Assembly: GCA_016841965.1 (NCBI GenBank)
Contig: JAEANN010000022.1
Span: 96,734 to 160,733 of the forward strand
Direction: 5' to 3'
DNA from: Candidatus Roseilinea mizusawaensis
Lineage (GTDB): Bacteria; Chloroflexota; Anaerolineae; J036; Brachytrichaceae
Length of the DNA: 64,000 nucleotides
Positions 43,767 to 52,307 of this stretch are shown in pieces (positions within the stretch are counted from its first letter, which is position 1; each line of letters starts with the position of its first letter). A program made the position numbers and the translations under genes. Under the pieces are notes generated by a model. That model was given only the letters and a program-made list of their open reading frames with translations, was not told the origin of the DNA and did no database searches.

Positions 43767-43953
43767 CTTGCAGGCATTGTGCGCTACCGGCTTCGATGCA
43801 GGTATCACAGAATCTAGACAAGCCGCATCAGCTCGTGTATAAATTCACAAGAGAATTCGCTGCGACACGCTTATAATGACGGCTGATCGAAGCGAACTTG
43901 TGCGAGAACAAGACACAACTTTTTGACACACCCTTTTGAAGGAGCAATGATAA

Positions 43954-44304
43954 ATGACACATATCATCACCAGCCTCTGTCTGCGCGATGGCGCGTGCGT
44001 GGACGTCTGCCCAGTTGAGTGCATCGTGGGCGGCAAGCCAGAGGATCAGTGGCCATGGTTCTTCATCGATCCGGCAACCTGCATCGACTGTGGCGCTTGC
44101 GTGCCAGAATGTCCATACGAGGCTATTTTCCCCGAAGCCGAGGTTCCGAGCGCATACACGCTGAAGGCCGGCCAGGAAGTGCAACCCTTCCGCGGCGAGC
44201 GCTATACAGCCGCCGGCGGCGAAGTGATCGACCTCACACCCGACATTCCATGGAACGCCGCGTTCTACACGGAAGGGCCGGGCTACGAAGCGCGCAACAT
44301 GTAG
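43954..44304 (+). CDS. Two-cluster ferredoxin (7Fe/8Fe type)
   Basis: 116 residues. The first cluster motif is CLRDGACVDVCPVEC (Cys 9, 15, 19, 23), the second CIDCGACVPECPYEAIFPE (Cys near 43, 46, 49, 53). The first has the wider spacing of [3Fe-4S]/[4Fe-4S] ferredoxins of the Mycobacterium/Thermus type. A tail of about 55 residues follows, ending in the aromatic-rich PWNAAFYTEGPGYEAR. It carries low-potential electrons in the cytoplasm; the partner is unknown. GAAGGAG precedes the ATG by 8 bases. A terminator follows 37 bp after the stop. Confidence 0.93.
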   Translation: MTHIITSLCLRDGACVDVCPVECIVGGKPEDQWPWFFIDPATCIDCGACVPECPYEAIFPEAEVPSAYTLKAGQEVQPFRGERYTAAGGEVIDLTPDIPWNAAFYTEGPGYEARNM

Positions 44305-44341
44305 CGCCAGCAGTTTTGCAAGCGACTCGCGGCAACCACAC

Positions 44342-44376
44342 AGGGGCGAACAATTGAGTTCGCCCCTCCGTTTTAT
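44342..44376 (+). terminator. Ferredoxin gene terminator
   Basis: AGGGGCGAAC, loop aattga, GTTCGCCCCT, followed by CCGTTTTATT. Confidence 0.92.
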
Positions 44377-44450
44377 TGATGGCCTGGCGCAACGCCACTG
44401 TCTGGTGGGCAGGGTGTTTTGTGACAGGCCGGCATAAGGAGCACATGCCC

Positions 44451-45143
44451 ATGCGCACACACTTTGACAAGGAACTTGCAGACATCCGAAACAGTATCCG
44501 GCAGCTTGGCATGCAGGCCAGCAACGCCACAGCTAAAGCCATACAAGCCCTGATTACGCGCAACATGGAAGAAGCGCGCGCTGTCAAACGCGACGATCTG
44601 TCCAGCGACACGCTGCGATATGAGATTGAAAGCCTGTGTCTGACTGTGATCGCGACCCAGCAGCCGGTGGCGCGCGATCTGCGCGAGCTTACCGCTGCTG
44701 CGTTTGTGGCCGTCGAGCTGGAGCGCTGCGGCGACTATGCCAAAGGTATCGCGAAGGCAGCCCGGCGCATCATCCGCGCCAATTCGCAGATTGGCGCCTT
44801 TGCCATTCAGGAGATGGCCGATCATGCCCGCGCCATGCTCGATCGCAGCGTGGAGGCCTTTGTGCGTCAGGATGCGACGCTAGCGCGGGAACTGATCGAC
44901 ATGGACCAGATCGTAGACGACCACTATGACGCCCTGCTGCAGCAGGTCACCGCCGACATGTCATCACGACCAGACCACATCGAGGGCGGCATCTGGGTGC
45001 TCCACGCCGGCCATTGCCTCGAACGCATCGGCGATCGCGCCACCAACATCGCCGAGCGTGTCATCTTCATGGACACCGGCGTGTTCACCGGCGACCTGAA
45101 TGTCCGCAATACTGATGCCGCCCGGTCGCTAAATGGCAACTGA
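44451..45143 (+). CDS. phoU: Phosphate-specific transport regulator PhoU
   Basis: 230 residues from the ATG at 44451, with AAGGAG nine bases before it; an ATG two codons earlier sits too close to that site. The protein is all-helical with two PhoU repeats. The first has MRTHFDKELADIRNSIRQLG and ELERCGDYAKGIAKAARRI with the E-x-x-x-D metal pattern, the second HCLERIGDRATNIAERVIFM. PhoU damps phosphate uptake via PstSCAB and the PhoR kinase; neither is in this window. It overlaps the next gene by 11 bp, so the two are co-translated. Confidence 0.95.
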   Translation: MRTHFDKELADIRNSIRQLGMQASNATAKAIQALITRNMEEARAVKRDDLSSDTLRYEIESLCLTVIATQQPVARDLRELTAAAFVAVELERCGDYAKGIAKAARRIIRANSQIGAFAIQEMADHARAMLDRSVEAFVRQDATLARELIDMDQIVDDHYDALLQQVTADMSSRPDHIEGGIWVLHAGHCLERIGDRATNIAERVIFMDTGVFTGDLNVRNTDAARSLNGN

Positions 45144-45864
45144 AACGTCTGAGGCCGCGCTGCGATCTGCGTGGTATGCGGTTGTGACTGCAGAAAGTCT
45201 GAAAGATTGGCCTATCGGGACATCTGTGATCGATGAGCCGGTCGTCATGGCGCGCATGAACGGCGGCATCGCCGCTTTGCGGGATGTGTGCGCGCACATG
45301 GACGCTTCGCTATCGGGCGGATGGATCATGCGCAGCGCACAGGGCGAAGAGCTGGTGTGCCCCAATCACCGCTGGCGCTACAACGCCAGCGGGCATTGCA
45401 CCCACATCCCCGATCTTGGAGACCAGCAAGTTATTCCCGACTGGACTCGTGTGCCGGCCTATGCCACTTGCGAACACTACGGCGCCCTGTGGGTATGCCT
45501 CGAGACAGAAGTGCGTGCCGAACTTCCACGCCTGCCTGCGCTTGAGCACCCGCGCTATGAGCGGCCGGCCATCTTGACTGGCGCATGGAAATTGCCGGCC
45601 CAGGCAGTAATCGATCACTTCGCCGCCAGCGCCGGCTCAACCGTTGGGCCGGGCAAACTGATACGCTTTGCGTCGCCCCTGTCTGCGGCGTGGGTGACGC
45701 ATGACACAAAATGCGCAGTGCTTTTCACCGTCACCCCGCTGACGCGCAAGGCCAGTCGCAGCTTCTGGATCACCGCAATACGAACAGAAGGGGCTGCACA
45801 CGCCGATATCGAGGCTGCCAACGCGCAAATGCATGACGCTTTCTGCCAGACAATGACCACCTGA
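45133..45864 (+). CDS. Rieske [2Fe-2S] domain protein
   Basis: 243 residues. The Rieske cluster motifs are CAHMDASLSGGW (Cys-x-His, about 53-55) and CPNHRWRYNASG (C-x-x-H, about 75-78), spaced as in Rieske oxygenases of the VanA/phenylpropionate type. The opening RSAWYAVVTAESLKDWPIGT is also like theirs. However, the C-terminal half is short and lacks the mononuclear-iron 2-His-1-carboxylate site, so it is not a complete oxygenase. It may be an electron-transfer protein or a truncated relative. The unit with phoU ends at a strong terminator 45 bp after the stop. Confidence 0.83.
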   Translation: MATETSEAALRSAWYAVVTAESLKDWPIGTSVIDEPVVMARMNGGIAALRDVCAHMDASLSGGWIMRSAQGEELVCPNHRWRYNASGHCTHIPDLGDQQVIPDWTRVPAYATCEHYGALWVCLETEVRAELPRLPALEHPRYERPAILTGAWKLPAQAVIDHFAASAGSTVGPGKLIRFASPLSAAWVTHDTKCAVLFTVTPLTRKASRSFWITAIRTEGAAHADIEAANAQMHDAFCQTMTT

Positions 45865-45908
45865 GACTTGCGGCATCGGTCTGTCGGACGGGATTGCGCC
45901 GCAAGGAT

Positions 45909-45945
45909 GCGATCACCCACGGGCCTGCCGTGGGTGATCGCTTTT
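45909..45945 (+). terminator. Terminator of the phoU-Rieske operon
   Basis: GCGATCACCCACGG, loop gcctg, CCGTGGGTGATCGC, followed by TTTT: a perfect 14-bp stem. Confidence 0.95.
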
Positions 45946-45966
45946 GGATGCAGTCAAGATACAGCG

Positions 45967-46848
45967 TTAGGCTGCCACTGCCGGATAACGGAAGATTGGC
46001 TCGACCTCGGCAGTAGTTGCCAGCAGTGCGGCGCGCTCTTCGGCGCTGAGGGGCGTGAAGGTGGCCGCCACGTCCATGGCGAAGCGGAAATTATCAGCGT
46101 CGCCGGGCGGAATAGCGGCTGTGATGTCTTCAGACAGTGTAAAGCGCAGCGCCTGACGCGCCAGCGCGCGATCGGTGACCGGCCTGTACCAGGCTTTGGG
46201 ATGCGTATGCGGCTCGTTCTCATGCCAGGGCCGGTGCGCCATCGCCTTCAGCGCCAACCGGGCCACACCTTTGCGCTTTGCATGTTCGATGACTTGCGGG
46301 CCAAAGTTGCCCTGCGCAAAATTCACGAAGTTGATTGGGAAGAGCACCGAGTCGAGCGGGAAGCGATCCATCAGCGCGATGGCCGCCTCGACAGAATGGC
46401 ACGAGGCGCCCAGGAAGCGCACCTTGCCGGCCTGCTTCGCCTTCAGAAACACCTCGCCGGCCCCGCCGGGCGCCAAGATTTGCTCCAAGTCCTGCGTGGT
46501 CGTAACGGCATGGAACTGGTACAGGTCGAAGTAATCGGTGTGCGCGCGGCGCAGGGACTCGTCGAGCGCCGCCTGCGCGCCGGCGGCGTCGCGCTTTTCG
46601 GTTTTGCAGGCCAGGAACACCCGGCTGCGATACGGCTTCAGGGCGTTGCCCAGCTTGATTTCCGCTTCGCCGTCGAAGTAACTGGGGGCGACATCGTAAT
46701 AGTTGACGCCGCGCTCGAACGCCTCGGCCACAATCTGGTTGGCGTCGTCCTGCGAAACGCCGCACACTACGATCCCACCCAGCCCGACAATCGACAGCTC
46801 AACATTATCTTTGTACAACCGCCTGGGAAGCTGCATTTGAGCGCTCAT
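45967..46848 (-). CDS. Aldo/keto reductase
   Basis: 293 residues. The (beta/alpha)8 NADPH enzyme shows the catalytic tetrad: Asp and Tyr in GVNYYDVAPSYFDGEAEIKL, Lys in VFLACKTEKRD, and His in FDLYQFHAV. RFLGASCHSVEAA and ALKAMAHRPW complete the pattern. It belongs to the short bacterial group often annotated 'aldo/keto reductase family, YdbC-like'; the substrate is unknown. It lies 51 bp after the DUF302 gene in the same direction, so both may be one unit. Confidence 0.92.
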   Translation of the reverse strand: MSAQMQLPRRLYKDNVELSIVGLGGIVVCGVSQDDANQIVAEAFERGVNYYDVAPSYFDGEAEIKLGNALKPYRSRVFLACKTEKRDAAGAQAALDESLRRAHTDYFDLYQFHAVTTTQDLEQILAPGGAGEVFLKAKQAGKVRFLGASCHSVEAAIALMDRFPLDSVLFPINFVNFAQGNFGPQVIEHAKRKGVARLALKAMAHRPWHENEPHTHPKAWYRPVTDRALARQALRFTLSEDITAAIPPGDADNFRFAMDVAATFTPLSAEERAALLATTAEVEPIFRYPAVAA

Positions 46849-46899
46849 AACACACTCCTTTGTGAGCGGGGCCGGCCCGGCCGCCCGCCCGGAAGTGAC

Positions 46900-47283
46900 C
46901 TACAAACTGTCGATGACAGCCTGTAGTTTGGCGCGAACTTGCACGCCGATCTCACCGAGCGCCGGGTTGTTGACGCCGGCCATTGAAGCCAGCGGGTCTA
47001 CGGCGGCGACTTCGACAGCATCGCCCACCTGCTGCACAATGACGTTGCAGGGCAGCATGGTGCCGATCTTGTCTTCCAGCTCGAGCGCCCGGTGCGCAAA
47101 GGGTGGGTTGCACGCGCCGAGAATGCGGTAATTGCGGAAATCGACGTCCAGCTTTTTCTTCATCGTCGCTTTCACGTCAATATCGGTCAGCACACCGAAG
47201 CCTTGCTGCTTAAGAGCTTCAGTCACACGAGCAATCGCGTCATCGAACGAAGTGTGCAGTGTTTTGCTGAAGTAGTAGCCCAT
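46900..47283 (-). CDS. DUF302 protein
   Basis: 127 residues. The start YYFSKTLHTSFDDAIARVTE, then LKQQGFGVLTDIDVKATMKK and the core YRILGACNPPFAHRALELED with its conserved Cys are the DUF302 signature. LPCNVIVQQVGDAVEV follows. DUF302 proteins are small alpha/beta folds, often found with redox or metal genes; the function is open. It is 51 bp upstream of the aldo/keto reductase and 59 bp downstream of the PhyH-like gene, all on the minus strand. Confidence 0.92.
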   Translation of the reverse strand: MGYYFSKTLHTSFDDAIARVTEALKQQGFGVLTDIDVKATMKKKLDVDFRNYRILGACNPPFAHRALELEDKIGTMLPCNVIVQQVGDAVEVAAVDPLASMAGVNNPALGEIGVQVRAKLQAVIDSL

Positions 47284-47342
47284 GAAGGGTTAGATGCGCA
47301 CAACCGACGGAAAGTTGCGTGGCTGCAAAGCCGGCGGGGCGA

Positions 47343-48110
47343 TCAGCCCACCAGAACGTTGGAGTGATCGGGGTGTGACACAAAGCCGGTATAGGCCGGC
47401 CGGCCCTCTTTGGCGATCAGCGGGCCGTTGTTGAACACTTCGCCCGTGATCGGGTTGCGCGCACCCTCGACCGAATATTGGATGACATAGGCTTTGCGCA
47501 CGCCGGCGCTCTGATTCGGCCCGCTGCGGTGTATCAGCATGGAGCAGAATGCCACCAGGCTGCCTTTGCGCACCGGAACCGGTGTGCCGGGGTCTGGGCC
47601 AAAGTAGCATTGCAAGCCGATCGGCGTCTGTTTGTGCTCGACCACGCCGTTCAGGTGGCTGCGCGGCAGCACCCAGACGCAGCCGTTCTCTATCGTTGCG
47701 TCGTTCAGCGCCAGCCAGCATGTCAGGTAGTGCTCCGGCACAATCGGAACGTAGCCGTTGTCTTGATGCCAGGGAAAATCGCGCCGCGCCTCCGGGCGCT
47801 TATAAACGGATTGATCCCAGTACAGGCGCACATCCGGCCCAAGCACTTGGGTGGAAAGGCGCACAAAACGCTCGTCGGCGATGAACCTCTGGATCTCGGC
47901 ATCCTTGAAGTTGAGATAGGACGAGAACACGATCTCGTTCGCAATCTGGTTCGAGTATTCGCTGCGCGACCGCATCAACGCAGCGTTGTAAGCCTCGTCG
48001 AAACGGTCGATGCGCGCCGCCAGAGCGTCCATCTCCTCTGGCGCAGACATATCTTCCACAATCACATAGCCTTCTTCACGGTATTGTTTCAATTGCGTCT
48101 CAGACAACAT
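47343..48110 (-). CDS. Phytanoyl-CoA dioxygenase-family (PhyH) protein
   Basis: 255 residues from the ATG at 48110. The open frame runs 42 codons further up, but those are NEA repeats from a 9-bp tandem array and overlap the upstream permease gene. The Fe(II)/2-oxoglutarate site is visible: the FPWHQDNGYVPIVPEHYLTC stretch (H-x-D, about residue 115) and the distal His in CSMLIHRSGPNQSAGVRKAY, with Arg for 2-oxoglutarate. WVLPRSHLNG is also typical. Members hydroxylate very different small molecules, so the substrate cannot be named. Confidence 0.9.
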   Translation of the reverse strand: MLSETQLKQYREEGYVIVEDMSAPEEMDALAARIDRFDEAYNAALMRSRSEYSNQIANEIVFSSYLNFKDAEIQRFIADERFVRLSTQVLGPDVRLYWDQSVYKRPEARRDFPWHQDNGYVPIVPEHYLTCWLALNDATIENGCVWVLPRSHLNGVVEHKQTPIGLQCYFGPDPGTPVPVRKGSLVAFCSMLIHRSGPNQSAGVRKAYVIQYSVEGARNPITGEVFNNGPLIAKEGRPAYTGFVSHPDHSNVLVG

Positions 48111-48118
48111 CACAGCCA

Positions 48119-48190
48119 CCTCATTAGCCTCATTAGCCTCATTAGCCTCATTGGCCTCATTAGCCTCATTGGCCTCATTGGCCTCATTCG
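48119..48190. repeat. 9-bp tandem array (CCTCATTRG, 8 units)
   Basis: Eight units in perfect phase, mostly CCTCATTAG and CCTCATTGG, fill the gap between the permease stop and the PhyH-like start. As 9 bp is three codons, the array reads as Asn-Glu-Ala repeats in the PhyH frame, but it is probably not translated. Confidence 0.97.
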
Positions 48191-48192
48191 TC

Positions 48193-51069
48193 TCACTCCC
48201 ACGCGCCCATGCGCAGCACCTCGGAGATGCGCTCACGCCACACCTTGAGCAGAACGCCGGTGAGGATCAGCGCCAGCGCCAGCGCCATCAAACCGGCCAG
48301 CCACGTCGCGCCCTGCCAATCGATGAGGGGTCGGAACGGCGGCACCGGCAGCGCCTTCTCATCGGACAAGGGATACAGCGGCACGTACAGCATGGAAGCG
48401 CCTATCCCCAGCAGCGTGCCGGCCAGAATGCCATAGGCCAGCGTGAAGGCGTACTCGATCAGAATCATGCGGATGACCTGGCCCTGAGTCAGCCCCAGCG
48501 CGCGCAGCGCCGCGAAGCGTTGCGAGCGGGCCGTGATCGATGATAGGCTGTAGACCAGGATGCCGATGGCCGCCAGCACCGCCCCGGCCAGGAAACAGAT
48601 CGACAGCAGCCCAAAGATACCCACATATTCCAGCTTCTGCTGGTCTTCGTAAATGATGGCTGCCAGGTCTTTGACGCGGTTTGGCTGCACGTTCAGGTTG
48701 TTCAGCGCTTCCACGATCTGCGCTGTGTCGGCGTCCGGCGTCAGTCTCATCCACACGCCATTGGGGAACGCCGCGCCGGTCATGGCATCGAGGTAGTCGG
48801 CGTTGACCAGGGCGCCGGGTTTGTCTTCATAGACGGTGGGGAAGTAGTCAAAGACGCCGGCGATCTGGAAGGTCAGCCGGAAAGGTTTGAGGCCGGCTGC
48901 GGCCATATCCTGCGTCAGCATCATGTCCACGGGAAACGGATCGCCAATTTGCAGACCGGTGGTGGTCAACACCGAACGGGGCAAAATGATTGCGTCGGCC
49001 TGAGAAGCCAACTGGTTCATCATGCCGCCCAGCGACTCGCGGGCAAAGTCGCGCCGGAAATACATCACTTTGGGCAGCGCCAGCCGATCAACAGACAAGA
49101 GGCGCAACTTTTTTGCGCCGCGCACCTGCGGAATGGCGTCGAACTCGCTCATCCAGGTTGCGTCGGCCACGCCGGGAATCTTGTAATACTCTTCGATCGG
49201 CAACATGGCCGAGGCCTGCGCGCTGAAAATGGGGCCGCCGAGCGCGCCGCCGGGAAACCCGCCTCCCCCCCCGGCCTGCGTCGTAATGTCGAGGATGCCT
49301 TGTTTGAAGGTGAAGTCGGCCCCCACCTCATAGCGCCGGCGGTCGATCAGCCAGGTGTCGGCGCTCTTCGCCAACGAGGCAAAGAAGGCACCCAAGGTCA
49401 GGCACAAGACAAGCAGATAGGCCGGCGCGCGGAACAGGCTGCTCTCGCGGCCCAAGCCAACAAAGCCGAGGTAAGCCGTGACCGACGGCAGCTTGCGCCC
49501 CAACCAGGTGAAAGGCCGCATGAGCACCGAGAACAGCTCGACCGCCAACAAGGGCATGGTGAACAGGAACAAAGACGGCGCAGCCAGCAACACCGGGTCG
49601 TTCGACGCATCGGTAAGACTCCAACTCACCATGCCCAGCGTGCCTCTGAGGGTGATCTGCCGGTAAGCATAGTAGGTCACGGCCATCAGCACGGCGAGGA
49701 AGACGAGGCGTACGGCGATGGGCGTCTCTTGCATGCGTGCGCTTTCACGTTCGTGGGTGATGATGCTGACGCGGCTGTTGCGCCAGGTAGGCACGAGGCG
49801 CGCCAGCACACACAGCGCCAGGCCGGCGCCGACAATGCGCCAGTCCACCGAGTCAATATACACCGGCAGCACGCGCCGCACCTCGAATTGCATGAAACTG
49901 ACCGACCAGCTCATCAGGCCGGCCAGTCCAACGCCGATCAGTAAGCCGAGCGGCACGGCCACCGCCAACAACAACGCCGTTTCGAGCAAGATGATCGCCA
50001 TCACCTGTCCCTGCGTGGTGCCCCGGCTTGACAACAGCGCAATTTCGCGCCGTTGTTCGCGCGCTGCCATCGACGACACCGAGGCGATGAAGTACACCAG
50101 CATCGCCAGCAATGGCGCTGCAAAGCCCGACAGCACCACCAGCATGGACTGCTTGCGGGCCTGACCGGTGCTGAGCGCCGTCAGCGGCGACACATCCATC
50201 TTGCCGCCGGGCAACTGGCGCTGGGCCTCGCGGCCAATAAAGTTGATGGCGTTGATGTAGTACTCACCGCGATCCAGATTCAACTGCGACTCGTCAAAGA
50301 CGAAATACCAGAAGTTGAAGGAGGTGCGGGCCGGCTCGCGCACAGAGATATACGCTTCAAACTGGGCCGGCGTGGTCAGCGACGACTTATAGAAATCGAA
50401 GAGGGGATCTTTGTACCAGAACGGGTCAGTGCGGGAGATCGGCTCCCAGATGCCTGCAACCACCACCGGGATGCGGCTGTCGGGTCGGGCGCCGGGTGAC
50501 CCCATGGTGTAGCGATCGCCCACCTGCACACCCAGCTCTGCCGCATAGGCGCGCTCGATCCAGATCGGCATGCGATCACTTTGCGGGGCATTCTCGTCGT
50601 AAGGCGCGCCCTGGTAGATCTTGATGTGGCCGGCAATGTCTTGCACCACTGCCACGCGCAGCGAATCGACACTCTCGCGGTCGTAGCGGAAGCTCGGGTC
50701 GCCGGGGATGGCGCGCAATTCATAGGTTGGGCTTTCGGACTGCATGTAGACCGACTGGAGCGGGAAGCGCATGTTCTCACGCAAGATTCCCATCAGCCAA
50801 TCGCGCCGGTCGGCCACATCCTTAAGGGTCATTGGGCGAGTGCGTGTGGGCTGAGCATACACGCGCACTGCGAATGAGGGCCGGTTATAGCGCTGGCTAC
50901 TGGCCCGCAACTCGTCCTGCATCAACTTGAGGCTGACAGCATTGCTGAACATGGGAATGCAGGCAAGGACGCCGACGTTCAGCGCAATACTCAAAACGAG
51001 CAACGCAGTAAGCGTAGCGCGGCTCTTCAGGCGTTTGAAAGCGAGCTGCAAATAGAAGACCAACTTCAT
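48193..51069 (-). CDS. FtsX/MacB-type ABC transporter permease, two-domain
   Basis: 958 residues. A helix near the N-terminus (about 20-42), then a large extracytoplasmic domain (about 45-310), three helices (about 320-440) forming one FtsX unit, a second set of helices with another extracytoplasmic domain (about 590-800), and a last FtsX unit (about 815-945). AALRALGLTQGQVIRMILIE and ALLSSRGTTQGQVMAIILLE are the typical FtsX loop before a helix. A glycine-rich patch (GGGGGFPGGALGG) sits near residue 610. This is a double permease of the lipoprotein-export/antimicrobial-peptide type, but no ATPase gene is adjacent. Its partner must be elsewhere or the next operon may lie outside. The 382-bp gap upstream has no gene. 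Confidence 0.85.
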   Translation of the reverse strand: MKLVFYLQLAFKRLKSRATLTALLVLSIALNVGVLACIPMFSNAVSLKLMQDELRASSQRYNRPSFAVRVYAQPTRTRPMTLKDVADRRDWLMGILRENMRFPLQSVYMQSESPTYELRAIPGDPSFRYDRESVDSLRVAVVQDIAGHIKIYQGAPYDENAPQSDRMPIWIERAYAAELGVQVGDRYTMGSPGARPDSRIPVVVAGIWEPISRTDPFWYKDPLFDFYKSSLTTPAQFEAYISVREPARTSFNFWYFVFDESQLNLDRGEYYINAINFIGREAQRQLPGGKMDVSPLTALSTGQARKQSMLVVLSGFAAPLLAMLVYFIASVSSMAAREQRREIALLSSRGTTQGQVMAIILLETALLLAVAVPLGLLIGVGLAGLMSWSVSFMQFEVRRVLPVYIDSVDWRIVGAGLALCVLARLVPTWRNSRVSIITHERESARMQETPIAVRLVFLAVLMAVTYYAYRQITLRGTLGMVSWSLTDASNDPVLLAAPSLFLFTMPLLAVELFSVLMRPFTWLGRKLPSVTAYLGFVGLGRESSLFRAPAYLLVLCLTLGAFFASLAKSADTWLIDRRRYEVGADFTFKQGILDITTQAGGGGGFPGGALGGPIFSAQASAMLPIEEYYKIPGVADATWMSEFDAIPQVRGAKKLRLLSVDRLALPKVMYFRRDFARESLGGMMNQLASQADAIILPRSVLTTTGLQIGDPFPVDMMLTQDMAAAGLKPFRLTFQIAGVFDYFPTVYEDKPGALVNADYLDAMTGAAFPNGVWMRLTPDADTAQIVEALNNLNVQPNRVKDLAAIIYEDQQKLEYVGIFGLLSICFLAGAVLAAIGILVYSLSSITARSQRFAALRALGLTQGQVIRMILIEYAFTLAYGILAGTLLGIGASMLYVPLYPLSDEKALPVPPFRPLIDWQGATWLAGLMALALALILTGVLLKVWRERISEVLRMGAWE

Positions 51070-51280
51070 TTTGATTCCGGTTTCCGCCGGCCAGTTTCGC
51101 GCGGAGAACCGAACTCCTCTTTATCTCAGAAATAGGGCGTCGTGGGACAATGCCCGGGCAGCAAGATGACAGGTTGCGACTGGCCCATATTAGCACAGCG
51201 AATAAAACTCGCTGTGTTGACGCGAGCCGGCTTCTCTCTTTAACTCGTCGTCGCATCGGATTGCCGGCCCTGGCCGCATT

Positions 51281-51307
51281 GCGCCGCGAGGACGCGGCGC
51301 TAGAGCG
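51281..51307. repeat. GC-rich palindrome shared with 59921-59983
   Basis: GCGCCGCG-AGGA-CGCGGCGC then TAGAGCG. The word GCGAGGACGCGGCGC plus YAGAGCG recurs at 59.9 kb. It lies in the gene-free gap 51070-51451, in which only this and the hairpin at 51388-51417 stand out. Confidence 0.75.
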
Positions 51308-51387
51308 GAGAGTAAACGGGCCGGTTACTTTGCCATCACAGCAGACCCTCTCCGCTGACTCGTTCGTTGACCATTGCGCGCAACCAC

Positions 51388-51417
51388 AAAGGCGCATAGT
51401 GCTTTCTGTGCGCCTTT
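51388..51417 (-). terminator. Hairpin after the TPR gene
   Basis: AAAGGCGCA (51388-51396) pairs with TGCGCCTTT (51409-51417). It lies just past the TPR gene stop on the minus strand. The T-run is short. Confidence 0.6.
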
Positions 51418-51451
51418 GCAGCCATGTTGCGCCCGACAGGCTGGCCCGCGA

Positions 51452-52114
51452 TCATGCGCCGCCGGCTTCGTCAGCAATCGCGCGCAGACGCATCGCCACA
51501 AGTGATGCCGCCGCATCCCAGCCGCGCGTTAACAGGATGACGAGCACATGTTCGACAAACTGGGCGTCGGACGATCGGTTACTCAATTGCATGTTCAGTA
51601 AGGTGGCCCGGTTCAGATGCTGCTGGGCCGTGCGATCGCCCAAGGCCACCGCCAACAGCCCCAGATTGCCTTCCACTGTCGCCAACGCCTGGCGGTCGCC
51701 CAATTTCTCGAAGAGCGGCAACGCCTGGGCATACCAGCTAAACCCTTCTGAGTACACCCCGCGCAGACAATGCACAAGACCACCCCGGTTGTACATCGCG
51801 GCCAGCATCTCCTCATCGCCCAATGCCTGACAAGCGGCTACAGCCTCGTTGAGCCAGGCAAGCGCCGTATTCCAGTCTCGCCTGGCCATGAACCAATTGA
51901 TGAGCGAAACGGTGTAAGTAATGATGGAGGGATTGTCTCGCGTATTCGGCGCGACAGCGTGCGCAAAACCGTCGGCCAGTTTGGGCCATTCACGCTCCAG
52001 CGCAGAAAAGTCGTCGTAGTGTTGCGAGGCCCACTGCGCCCATTGCTTTGCGCGTTGAATGCGCGACTTGGCTTCACGACCGGTTGGTTGTGCGGTTGCG
52101 TCTGTCTTTGCCAT
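51452..52114 (-). CDS. Tetratricopeptide-repeat (TPR) protein
   Basis: 220 residues, all helical. At least two TPR-like units can be seen: WNTALAWLNEAVAACQALGD (about 79-98) with AAMYNRGGLVHCLRGVYSEG, and ALPLFEKLGDRQALATVEGN with LGLLAVALGD (about 128-160). This is the AraC/Apaf-style 'A-L-x-x-F-E-K-L-G-D-R' repeat common in Chloroflexi and cyanobacteria. There is no enzymatic domain, signal peptide or membrane helix, so it is a cytoplasmic scaffold or the remnant of a larger NB-ARC-type protein. It is a single gene, divergent from the GH38 gene. Confidence 0.72.
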   Translation of the reverse strand: MAKTDATAQPTGREAKSRIQRAKQWAQWASQHYDDFSALEREWPKLADGFAHAVAPNTRDNPSIITYTVSLINWFMARRDWNTALAWLNEAVAACQALGDEEMLAAMYNRGGLVHCLRGVYSEGFSWYAQALPLFEKLGDRQALATVEGNLGLLAVALGDRTAQQHLNRATLLNMQLSNRSSDAQFVEHVLVILLTRGWDAAASLVAMRLRAIADEAGGA

Positions 52115-52202
52115 ATATCCTCAAGCTACCGGGCCAGTATAGCAACTCCGACGCAAACGCCCCCGCCGGCATAGTCTACCTCCTGCGCCCGTGTTCCGTA
52201 GT

Positions 52203-52223
52203 CTGTGCTCTGTGCTCTGTCTC
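52203..52223. repeat. Short heptamer repeat (CTGTGCT, 3 units)
   Basis: CTGTGCT, CTGTGCT, CTGTCTC in the 193-bp gap between the divergent TPR and GH38 genes. Otherwise that gap shows only the GH38 ribosome site (AAGGAG). Confidence 0.75.
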
Positions 52224-52307
52224 CTGACCATTTGCATCTGCACACACCCAGCAAGATAATGATCCGGCATGCCGAACACCCAGTCTGTTTGAAGGAGAAC
52301 CACTACG

